DNA of 64,000 nt from contig NC_092334.1 in NCBI RefSeq assembly GCF_046630445.1, positions 101,875,501-101,939,500 of the forward strand, written 5' to 3'. Under the pieces are notes generated by a model, which saw nothing but the letters and a program-made list of their open reading frames with translations, had not been told where the DNA came from and did not search any database. Source of the stretch: Rutidosis leptorrhynchoides. Taxonomy: Eukaryota > Streptophyta > Magnoliopsida > Asterales > Asteraceae. Of this stretch, positions 23,949 to 33,165 are shown in pieces. The translations under genes were made by a program, and so were the position numbers. The stretch's first letter is position 1, and the number at the start of each line of letters is the position of its first letter.

Positions 23949-24563
23949 TTATTCCGACTCGCTCGTTTCTTCTTCTTCGGTTTTGGTTCGTTTTGCCAAG
24001 TTTCTAGGGATATATGATGTTCCCCTAATACGAGCCATCGTTTTCCACATTGGTTTAGAAAAACCTGGTGGTTTAGAGGTTCCCGGGTCATTGTTACAAC
24101 TTAAGGACTTCGGGAGTTGACGATACATATAAAGTTCATCGGGGTTGGAATTAGATTTCTCTATTTTTATGCCCTTTCCCTTATTATTTTCTTTTGCCTT
24201 TTTAAATTCAGTTGGGGTAATTTCTATAACATCATCGGAATTCTCGTCGGAATCCGATTCATCGGAGAATTGGTAATCCTCCCAATATTTTGCTTCCTTG
24301 GCGGAAACACCATTGACCATAATTAACCTTGGTCGGTTGGTTGAGGATTTTCTTTTACTTAACCGTTTTATTATTTCCCCCACCGGTTCTATTTCTTCAT
24401 CCGGTTCTGATTCTTCTTCCGGTTCCGATTCTTCTTCCGGTTCCGACTCTTCTTCCGGTTCCTCTTCGGGAACTTGTGAATCAGTCCACGAATCATTCCA
24501 ATTTACATTTGACTCTTCATTATTATTAGGTGAGTCAATGGGACTTGTTCTAGAGGTAGACAT
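23949..24563 (-). CDS. Acidic extra ORF of the Tekay element (204 aa), unknown function
   Basis: First ORF after the primer-binding site and upstream of the F-box ORF, in the same orientation. An in-frame repeat of about 18 bases (24405-24462) encodes an acidic EPEEES repeat at about residues 33-60. A basic patch follows (KRLSKRKSS, about 65-73), then a second acidic stretch (FSDESDSDENSDD, about 98-110). The C-terminus has a KR-rich piece (RNLAKRTKTEEEE) that could be a nuclear localisation signal. There are no membrane segments and no recognised domain. The composition suggests a disordered, possibly nuclear protein, which is inference from composition only. The start is the first ATG; the frame is fully open. 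Confidence 0.65.
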   Translation of the reverse strand: MSTSRTSPIDSPNNNEESNVNWNDSWTDSQVPEEEPEEESEPEEESEPEEESEPDEEIEPVGEIIKRLSKRKSSTNRPRLIMVNGVSAKEAKYWEDYQFSDESDSDENSDDVIEITPTEFKKAKENNKGKGIKIEKSNSNPDELYMYRQLPKSLSCNNDPGTSKPPGFSKPMWKTMARIRGTSYIPRNLAKRTKTEEEETSESE

Positions 24564-24752
24564 CTATCACATAATATCAAACGCGTTAAGAGATTAATAT
24601 ATCACATAATATTCACATGTTAAAAATATATAGTTTCCAACAAAATTTGTTAAGCAATCATTTTTCAAGTAAACACGGTCGAAGTCCAGACTCACTAATG
24701 CATCCTAACAAACTCGATAAGACACACTAATGAAAAATTCTGGTTCTCTAAG

Positions 24753-24770
24753 ACCAACGCTCGGATACCA
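24753..24770 (-). promoter_or_regulatory. Tekay primer-binding site (initiator tRNA-Met type)
   Basis: On the minus strand, TGGTATCCGAGCGTTGGT starts three bases inside the 5' LTR. The first twelve bases match the usual TGGTATCAGAGC complement of plant initiator tRNA-Met, except for one base. Confidence 0.75.
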
Positions 24771-24772
24771 AC

Positions 24773-26294
24773 TGAAATGTCCCGTTCTTATTGATTAAAA
24801 ACGTTCCATATTAATTGATTTCGTTGCGAGGTTTTGATCTCTATATGAGACGTTTTTCAAAGACTGCATTCATTTTTAAAACAAACCATAACCTTTATTT
24901 CATAAATAAAGGTTTAAAAAGCTTTACGTAGATTATCAAATAATGATAATCTAAAATATCCTGTTTACACACGACCATTACATAATGGTTTACAATACAA
25001 ATATGTTACATCGAAATCAGTTTCTTGAATGCAGTTTTTACACAATATCATACAAACATGGACTCCAAATCTTGTCCTTATTTTAGTATGCAACAGCGGA
25101 AGCTCTTAATATTCACCTGAGAATAAACATGTTTTAAACGTCAACAAAAATGTTGGTGAGTTATAGGTTTAACCTATATATATCAAATCGTAACAATAGA
25201 CCACAAGATTTCATATTTCAATACACATCCCATACATAGAGATAAAAATCATTCATATGGTGAACACCTGGTAACCGACATTAACAAGATGCATATATAA
25301 GAATATCCCCATCATTCCGGGACACCCTTCGGATATGATATAAATTTCGAAGTACTAAAGCATCCGGTACTTTGGATGGGGTTTGTTAGGCCCAATAGAT
25401 CTATCTTTAGGATTCGCGTCAATTAGGGTGTATGTTCCCTAATTCTTAGATTACCAGACTTAATAAAAAGGGGCATATTCGATTTCGATAATTCAACCAT
25501 AGAATGTAGTTTCACGTACTTGTGTCTATTTTGTAAATCATTTATAAAACCTGCATGTATTCTCATCCCAAAAATATTAGATTTTAAAAGTGGGACTATA
25601 ACTCACTTTCACAGATTTTTACTTCGTCGGGAAGTAAGACTTGGCCACTGGTTGATTCACGAACCTATAACAATATATACATATATATCAAAGTATGTTC
25701 AAAATATATTTACAACACTTTTAATATATTTTGATGTTTTAAGTTTATTAAGTCAGCTGTCCTCGTTAGTAACCTACAACTAGTTGTCCACAGTTAGATG
25801 TACAGAAATAAATCGATAAATATTATCTTGAATCAATTCACGACCCAGTGTATACGTATCTCAGTATTGATCACAACTCAAACTATATATCTCTTAATAT
25901 GATATATATACATTAATATCTCTTAATATGATATATATACATTAAATGTCTTTACAACGATAATCGTTACATATATGTCTCGTTTAAAAATCATTAAGTT
26001 AGTAGTCTTGTTTTTACATATGTAGTTTATTGTTAATATACTTAATGATATGTTTACTTATCATAGTATCATGTTAACTATATATATATCCATATATATG
26101 TCATCATATAGTTTTTACAAGTTTTAACGTTCGTGAATCACCGGTCAACTTGGGTGGTCAATTGTCTATATGAAACATATTTCAATTAATCAAGTCTTAA
26201 CAAGTTTGATTGCTTAACATGTTGGAAACATTTAATCATGTAAATATCAATCTCAATTAATATATATAAACATGGAAAAGTTCGGGTCACTACA
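24773..26294 (-). repeat. Tekay 5' LTR with internal deletion (1522 bp)
   Basis: It has the same ends as the 3' LTR but lacks 1757 bp from the middle. The junction at 25890 shares ATAT microhomology with both sides and is followed by a 29-bp direct duplication (units start at 25891 and 25920). The length difference of 1728 bp equals 1757 minus 29. The lost section probably includes the promoter. Confidence 0.9.
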
Positions 26295-26299
26295 ATCTA

Positions 26300-27480
26300 G
26301 GAAGCCGATTTAGTGATTCCCGTTTACTGCAGGATTATGATGAGATGTATGGGTTCGTTTGAAAGGTTAATAGCATAGCAGCAATGATCATTTTAGGAAA
26401 TGTAAGTGGTGTCGTGTTTTAGTGATATTGATGTCGATAATAAGGGTTCTATGGTGGTGGTCTCTCGATGAAAGTGGCCATGGTGGTGATCGGTTACACC
26501 AAGTTTTTGGTGATCGATGTTTTGACCGAAGATGACATGGTGGTGGATATGTCAGGCGGCGGAGGTGAGTGCCGAAAGAGGATGGAGGACGGTTGTGGTC
26601 AAGAAAGAAAATGGGTGTTGGGTTTGAGTTAGAGAAAGAGAGGAACAAAAATGGTGAGTTGTGGTGTTTAAGTTACAAAACAGAAGACGCACAATAGCTA
26701 GATCGAATAGCAGTAGTAGTGCAGAGTTGTGGGTTTGTGTTTAAATCTCCATAAGTATACGGATATATAGAGATAAGATAAAATAAAATAATAATATATT
26801 AATATTCCTAAATCATTCAATCATGAAAACAGTTAACAGAATGCACATTATTATAATATAATTTAAAAATTAAGAACGTGTGAATTCATATAATAATTCT
26901 ACCGACAGTTTTCACGGACTGCTATATCGTGCCCCGTTGTTAATTCAGTGGCGAATAAAAGTCTTCGGAAAAATCCCAAATTTTTAGATTAACTATATTT
27001 ATTTATTTTGGTCATTATGGTATAAAATTCGATCATTAACTATTAAATAAAAATTACATTAATTATTCACTTTCAACCCCAAGTAAAATATAAAAACTTT
27101 TAAAATTCAACAAATAGTTCCTAAATATATTTTTAATAAGTCTAAAATTTATAGAACTCATTTTCGGATCACCGTTTATTTTAAAATCATATAAGTTCGA
27201 ATTAAACTTTTCTAAATAATAATCGAAACGTCCAACGAGTATTACAATCATTAAATAATTATATTTAATATACTCTATACATATATTTATATTTATTTTT
27301 ATATGTATACACATTTATTTACAAATAATGGTTCGTGAATCGTCGAGACTGGTCGAAGGTCAATTGAATATATGAAACAGTTCAAAATTTTTGAGACTCA
27401 ACATTACAGGCTTTGCTTATCGTGTCGAAATCAGATGAAGTTTAAGTTTAAATTTGCTCAGAAATTTCCTGGTCGTCACA
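26300..27480 (-). repeat. Third fragment of the old LTR-like host sequence, with its LTR end
   Basis: The right end (27329-27480) closely resembles the LTR ends at 14408-14558 and 60514-60665, including the ATGGTTCGTGAATCGTC and CTTTGCTTATCGTGTCG boxes and a final GTCACA. It is therefore the minus-orientation 5' end of a related LTR whose other end lies left of the window. GGTGGT-rich DNA at 26440-26560 continues the style of 14740-14910. I see no gene. Confidence 0.65.
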
Positions 27481-28371
27481 AATACCATCCACACTGCATG
27501 GAATGGTGAAGTTTTCTGCTTGTAAGGGTATTGACATGCTGACTTCGGCGGTAGTTGAGCCACTTTGCACGATGATTATGCCACGACAAAGTGTGGGTGT
27601 TGAGGGACATGCAGTGCTCACTGAATAATACACACATTTGTAATAGAAGAATTTGGATAGAATGCTTAATCATATTAGATCATGATCAATATGTTGTTTT
27701 CATTGCTGAGCTGGTATTGCTAAAAAATAATGCATAAGACAAAATTAATTTGTGTTCTAGTGATTGTTTCTATATAAAGCAGAAAACGCTGCGTGTGGCC
27801 ACGCGTAGTGATCATTTTGCAGGATACAATTACTTAAATCTTTCAACACTGAATTAATTTTTGTGCAAATGTGACTAAGTGTTCACAGATATTTTAAAAC
27901 ACATGGTGTTGTTTTGCTGAGAAATGATGCGGCCTATTTATGCTATAATAACGCGGATGTATATTGTGAAATATCAATTCTAGAACCAAGTGATGAAATT
28001 GCCTACTTGTGTTAAATAATGAATGTTGCGAAAGGATAAAATTTCCTAAGTATTTGATCTTGCCATACTTAGATGCTTCGCAATGCTAATAGATTACCTA
28101 AGGATCGTTTTGGCGGACTTAGAAGATTCATATGTATGAAAACAGATTGTTTCGCGAAAGTACATACTTATTATGTGCACAATAGTAAAAGTTGGAAATT
28201 GCAAAGGACAAGTATGATTATGAATATATATTAAATAAAGCGCTATATAAATAAGTCAAGTTGCAACTGCGAAATATAAGTATTTCATTAATAACGCGTT
28301 ATGCGAAACTCGTAAAGGTACAAAAACGCAATATGATTGCGGATTACAGGTTTACAACCTAACCAACTATT
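27481..28371. other. Unassigned stretch left of the gypsy-type-domain gene
   Basis: No complete gene is seen. At 27448-27633 (minus) a 61-codon frame contains a peptide-like stretch (SGSTTAEVSMSIPLQAENF) that might be an exon scrap, but I cannot identify it and it runs into the LTR end. The rest is probably the decayed 5' flank of the next element. Confidence 0.35.
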
Positions 28372-30253
28372 TTAAAGCTTAAGCGCTTTAATATCTTCAA
28401 AGGTAACATCTTCGCGCTGGATAAGTTCCTCCAGTGCCGGGATAGCGACTTTCTCAACTTCTTTCTTCCCTATATTCAGCGCCTCTTGTGCCTCACTGGT
28501 TGGGCATATTTCTTTAGCAATATCTGCGGGAAGTGGTTGAGAAAGATCGCCAAGTGTGCAGAGCAAGTCATACCATTCGCAGCGGGTAGCGAGCTTGGCA
28601 GCTTGGGCATATGCTTGAAATTTTTCGGTCACTGGCGTCGAATCCATTACCTTGTCACCAAGCTCGGGCAGATATTTGACAAGTTGAGAGAATTGTTTTT
28701 CTGCGTATTCCGCTCTCTTTTTGAGCGTCGCATTTTCATCCGCAACTTTCTTCAGTTGTGCCTCAAGCTTCTGTATTTTTCTGCGCTGAGCGCCAACAAT
28801 TTTGACCTGTTTCTCATAATGGTCAGACATTTCATTGAATCGCTCAACATTGTCAACGGTCAAACAAATAGCATTGAAACAGTTATTTATCCGCTGTCTT
28901 TCAGCTTGAGCGAAGGTAAGTTCACGATACTGTTGTTGAACGTTTCTGGGTACAAATTTGCAGAGTTTGTGGTAGAGTTTGTTGGCTTGTTCCTCTTTTG
29001 CAGCCTCATCTGCATCTTCTTCACGGTTTGGTGCTTCGGCGTCAGAGGGGATGTTTAAATCTTCATTTCTGGGCTCTTCAAAGATATCATCAGGGATTTC
29101 CCCGGTAATGTTGTATAGCTGCTCGGGCCCCTCTGAATCTGAAAGCACAACTAAAAGCAGATAAGAAAATAAGATAAGTTAAAGGATATGGGAATAATAC
29201 TCGCAGAATATATGTGGTAGTATTGAATATCGCTAACTTACTTGCTTCTTGCTCAGCAATAGAGCGAAGACGTCTTTTGCAGGGAGAAGTAGCCCCCTCC
29301 GTTGTTGCTTTACGTTTCCCGCGTTCTTCAACATCGAGAATTGAGAATGAATTAAGAACAGATTTGTTCATAATAATGACTTCGCCGTCGCCTTCTTTTG
29401 GGCAGCGCGCTGGTTTGATCGCTCGAACGTCGGTTGTGGTCATCAGTTACTCTAAAGTAATTTCTGCAAAAAATATAGGCGCGTTAGTTTTTGCAAATAC
29501 AGTGTAAGATAAAATGCATACTTAAGAAAAAAGAAAGAGAATATGCGATATACTATTGTTCGCTTCATCAATCAATAGGGCGTCGTGATCACCCCATAGC
29601 CAATATATAGAAACTCCGCCGATATAAAGCGGCACGTTGGAGTATGCCCGCATAATCAAGCCCGCATTCTTAATTGTTTTGAGGATATCTTGTTCAAGGT
29701 CATCTGGGATAACCTTATCGTTCACATTGGCATCCATCTCGGTACACCAAGTTCTTGGTATGTTGCTATCGACATGGGTAGTGTTGTTAATAAAGAAGAA
29801 TGAGCTGCGCCAGTTCCCAATAGAATCCTTGGGAGACGTCATCACGCCATGACGACCGCGAAATGAATACCATCCCGCATCATGTGGCGTAAGGCTGTTG
29901 AAAGCGCGAAAGACGTTAAGCAATGGTTGCTTATTGAGAGCTCTGCAGTATATCTCAAAGAGCACAATTTTGTTGAGGGCGTTCGGATGCAGTTGAGCAA
30001 CTGCAACCTTGTAATACTCGCATACGCTGCGAAAGAAGGGTGTAAGTGGTAACTGTAGGTTACCATGTGAAATAGCAGCCTCATAAATGGTAATCATATT
30101 CTTTGGAGGAGCATTAGCTCTATCCTCTGCTGTTGGTTCAGTAGGAAAAAACTGCGCTAATAGTGGGTAGTGCTGTTGAAGAGTTTCGATTTTCGCTGTT
30201 GTCGTATAAGACACAAAAGCGTTAAGAGTATTCGCGGAAGATGATGATGCCAT
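28372..30253 (-). CDS. Spliced gene with 'putative gypsy-type transposon' domain and coiled coil (probably damaged)
   Basis: Three exons are likely on the minus strand. Exon 1 (30253-29554) encodes a conserved domain (PFFRSVCEYYKVAVAQLHP, WYSFRGRHG, GNWRSSFFFIN) that I recognise as the plant 'putative gypsy type transposon' family (Transposase_28). Exon 2 is 29463-29242, and exon 3 (29150-28372) has an acidic start, a long predicted coiled coil (QVKIVGAQRRKIQKLEAQLKK region) and a conserved-looking C-terminus. Intron 2 (29151-29241) has good GT-AG ends. Intron 1 (29464-29553) also has GT-AG ends, but the joined frame meets a TAA early in exon 2, so the gene is either broken or spliced differently. 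It lies antisense to a candidate LTR at 30719-31132, as in some Tat-lineage elements that carry antisense extra ORFs. Its function is unknown. Confidence 0.6.
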
Positions 30254-30718
30254 TTTTTCGATTATATAAGTGGATCTGGTAATGAATTGTAAAATGGCGA
30301 AGTATGAATTGATTAATTGCAGGTGTGAATTGCTAGAAGATAAGAGTGAGTTTCGGTAAATTTTGATCGATTAAGAAGTTGAAGGTGAAAGCGTAAAGTT
30401 GTTAATGCGAGTTGATTGCCTATTTATAATTAAAATCTGGGCGAGGAAGTCGTAAAGGCAATGATTAATTTTTAACGGCTAAAATTACCGCAACGTTGCA
30501 ACGGTAATTAAATAGCCGTTACAGCGTTTCTGATTTGACAGCTTTGCAGAGTTGCTGTTATTATTACGCGTTGTTATTGCGAAAATCAACAGTAAAAAAT
30601 TAGCGATGGAAAATTATTAAAATTTGTTGCAAATATATTAAAGTTGCATATTTTATTTTTTAGAGTTTATCATGATACATTTGCTTCGCTAAATGTATCT
30701 TAATAAAATGGGGGGACT
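30254..30718. other. Upstream region of the gypsy-type-domain gene, ending in a PPT-like tract
   Basis: About 465 bases with no ORF. They serve as the 5' flank of the minus-strand gene, and on the plus strand they end in AAAATGGGGGGACT (30706-30718), a purine-rich tract just before the candidate LTR. Confidence 0.45.
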
Positions 30719-31132
30719 TGATTATATACATAGCATTGTATATGTATATTTTATTTACCAAAGGTTAGAAACGGAGGTTACGCGAAGTGTATTCAAGAGG
30801 ATTGGAATATTCGCCGAAAATAAAGATAGCGGATCAGTTGCCGCATTAATAAAAGACTGCGGGTTATTTCGCTAAGATTGCGCGGATGATTAGACAATCC
30901 GTAGACCGCGAATATTTCAAATACTATAAATAGAGAGCTTGACCTCTCATTTATAGGTTGTTGATTCTCTGTCATTTGTCCGGACCTTTGTAATTTTCTC
31001 TTGTGATCTTGCCCAAAGAACTTTTACATTGCGTTAAGGTAAATCATGCTAATTAACAATCAAGACCGGGTCGGAGTGGTTGATCACTTGATTGCTAAAG
31101 TGAAAGACGATCATCAGGGCCCAAAATAATCA
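30719..31132 (+). repeat. Candidate 414-bp LTR (3' LTR of the element holding the antisense gene)
   Basis: It begins TGATTATATACATAGC directly after a G-rich tract and ends AATAATCA, giving a TGATTA/TAATCA inverted repeat. A TATA box (ACTATAAATAGAG) lies at about 30923-30935. No partner LTR is visible, so the ends are provisional. If real, the retroelement runs on the plus strand and the gene at 28372-30253 is antisense within it, between pol and the 3' LTR. Confidence 0.45.
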
Positions 31133-31504
31133 TCAAACATCTCATCTTCCATCTTAATTTCATTGCACTCAATCCATAATTAAGTAACTCATTAATTATG
31201 GATTGATCACGGTTCAGTACGATATCAAAGCAACTGTTTCTAATATTTGTACTTGTAGATGATTTTAATTAAAGCATTGAGACCATATATTATGGTCATT
31301 GCAACGTGACTAGGCTGTGGAGAGCTTTTGAGTTCAATGGCTATGATGTGGTAAGATTTTGGGAGAAATGAGCGTAGTAGGGAAGATTGTGAAAACAGGA
31401 TTGTGGGGAGGTTGTAAATAATTGTGATAAAATATAATTGCGTGAAAAATAGAAGAAAAAAATAATTATAAGAATAATAAAATGATACACCACACCTATT
31501 TTAA
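31133..31504. other. Intergenic, nothing recognised
   Basis: It contains an imperfect inverted repeat around 31170-31205 (TCCATAATTAAG / TTAATTATGGA) and no ORF worth calling. Confidence 0.4.
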
Positions 31505-31792
31505 TGTCCGTTAAAATTAACCACATCCAATTAACACCTCACAACGGGAGGCCACCACGCTTTTGCTTTTGACACATCAGATTTTCTACATCCGTCAAAC
31601 TCGCCTTACCATGACCACAATATTGGTCACTCATCCTAGTACTATTTTCGCTCGAGCACGCTTCACCGCAGAGTTCTGAAAGGATCTGTTGTGCTTATAG
31701 TTCTGAAAAGCGTTGCGTCTTGTAAGGACGATAGTTACTTTATAAGAGACTCAAACTTACAAATTCTATCTGATATGAGATGGACTATTACA
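31505..31792 (-). repeat. 5S rRNA-derived relic, possibly a Cassandra-type LTR
   Basis: On the minus strand, about 31725-31605 follows the plant 5S rRNA sequence with many changes. It holds the recognisable blocks TCAGAACTCTGCGG, AGCGTGCTCGAGCG, TAGTACTAGGATGAGTGAC and, upstream, AAGCACAACAGATCC. Cassandra TRIM elements carry 5S sequence in their LTRs. A minus-strand TGTAATAGTCC at 31792 could be the LTR start and ...ACGGACA at 31505 its end, but I find no matching target duplication and no primer site. It could equally be a dispersed 5S pseudogene. It is too diverged to be a working 5S gene. Confidence 0.55.
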
Positions 31793-31990
31793 GTTACCCT
31801 CTAGGTAGAGCTGGTTGTGGAACTTATTACGATTAAATTATCCATTAAAAGAAGTAAATACTACATTCTATAGAGAATAACAAAAGTAACTATCGATGAA
31901 GATCCCATTTATATAGTTTTCCTTTTTTTACCGAAAAAAATAACGAGAATATCAAAAGTAAGCTTGTAAATGATGTGATCCACTTTGCTA
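31793..31990. other. Intergenic, nothing recognised
   Basis: AT-rich sequence up to the TA target of the Stowaway MITE. Confidence 0.4.
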
Positions 31991-32222
31991 CTCCCTCCGT
32001 CCCAAATCTATTGTCCCCAAACAAAAAACACACAGTTTAAGAAAAAGTACCTGACACATATACGTTTCCGTTAACTTTTCAATTTACCCCTTACTTTTTA
32101 CATATCTTTTTGTCTTACATGAATAAAGTAGGGGTACAAAATAAATTTATCACATTATTTTTTTCCATTTATGGATGAGGACAATTAATTTGGAACATCC
32201 AAAAAATATGGGACAGATGGAG
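31991..32222. mobile_element. Stowaway-type MITE
   Basis: Starts CTCCCTCCGTCCCA and ends TGGGACAGATGGAG, so the terminal repeats pair with two mismatches. TA is duplicated on both sides (31989-31990 and 32223-32224). CTCCCTCCGTCCC is the classic Stowaway (Tc1/mariner) end. It is 232 bp and non-coding. Confidence 0.88.
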
Positions 32223-33165
32223 TATTTTTCTGATTTTTCTAATATATAGTATACGTATGCATAAATTTTAAAATTTTACTATATGACAACATTTTATAAA
32301 CTCATCAAGAGTTGTATTTTTTTAAAAAACTTTTTATATCTATATTTCTATATTTTTATTTATATATAGTGGGATTGCTTGTGGTATTGGGGATTGTCCA
32401 CCGAGGATGGTTAGATGGAGAGGGGTGACCCACACAAATGGATTCTTTTCTTGTCCATTTGCATAATATTCATCCAAACACAACTTGCAAATTTTTTATT
32501 TTTTCAAGATTCAAATCATTCCATCACTTGCCTCATGGTTTAATTTTCGTATTAAACAATCGCAACAAGTAACCCTTAGATGTTTGTTTGCACTCTATAA
32601 CATTTCATCAGCTAAAAGGGTTTAGGGTCTATATCAAATAATACACAACCATCTCAATGATTCATTTTATTTTACTCCGTATGTATAGATATTTATGCTT
32701 ATAAATGTAATTGTCTTTTATTTTATTTAAGAATGAAGTTGTTGCCTTTCCAAAATAATTAGATGTATGTGTATGTATGATGATGCTTTTCTTTGTGTGG
32801 TTTTGGTATGTATAACCAAAGATTAACAAAACGATATGGTTTGAATAGTTTGTAAGCAAATAACTAACTTTCTAGGTGTATAAATTAGAGCAAACTTAGA
32901 AACCTGGTTAGGCTTTGTTTGGTTCATCTTCAAGACTTCACAAAAGTTATCTTAACCGTATATTCAAGTTTCAACATCAGTTTTTATGAGCTTGCAAACT
33001 CGTCACTGCACAAACTTGATCAAGGTAAATTTCTCCTTAAGAGAGTGACGTGGCCCATGAAAACACAAACTTGATCAAGGTAAAGTTCTCCTTAAGAGAG
33101 TGACGTGTCCCATGAAAATTGCTGGCACTAACAATCTAAGATTTGAACTTTGAACATCCTGAATA
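32223..33165. other. Intergenic, with a short tandem duplication
   Basis: AT-rich, no gene seen. At about 33011-33118 a 53-base unit occurs twice with a few differences (core CAAACTTGATCAAGGTAAA ... GAGTGACGTG). It ends where the LINE poly(T) begins. Confidence 0.5.

Larger units (their letters stand above)
14922..26294 (-). mobile_element. Full-length Tekay/Del chromovirus carrying two extra ORFs, including an F-box gene
   Basis: This 11,373-bp element is flanked by ATCTA at 14917-14921 and 26295-26299. In transcript order (minus strand) it has a 5' LTR (24773-26294), primer site (24753-24770), acidic ORF (23949-24563), F-box ORF (23129-23812), gag-protease (20883-22787), reverse transcriptase to chromodomain (18207-20882), a purine-rich tract (18172-18186) and a 3' LTR (14922-18171). 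Over the shared 1.49 kb I count about five LTR differences, so the insertion looks young. It is unlikely to be self-sufficient: pol has an in-frame stop and the 5' LTR lost its middle. Confidence 0.92.

Noticed and set aside
24298..24597. Ser/Gly/Asp-repeat frame on the plus strand
   Set aside because: Antisense shadow of the acidic repeat in the minus-strand extra ORF.
27448..27633. Peptide-like 61-codon frame on the minus strand
   Set aside because: It looks exon-like in part but crosses the LTR boundary at 27480 and I cannot match it to any family.
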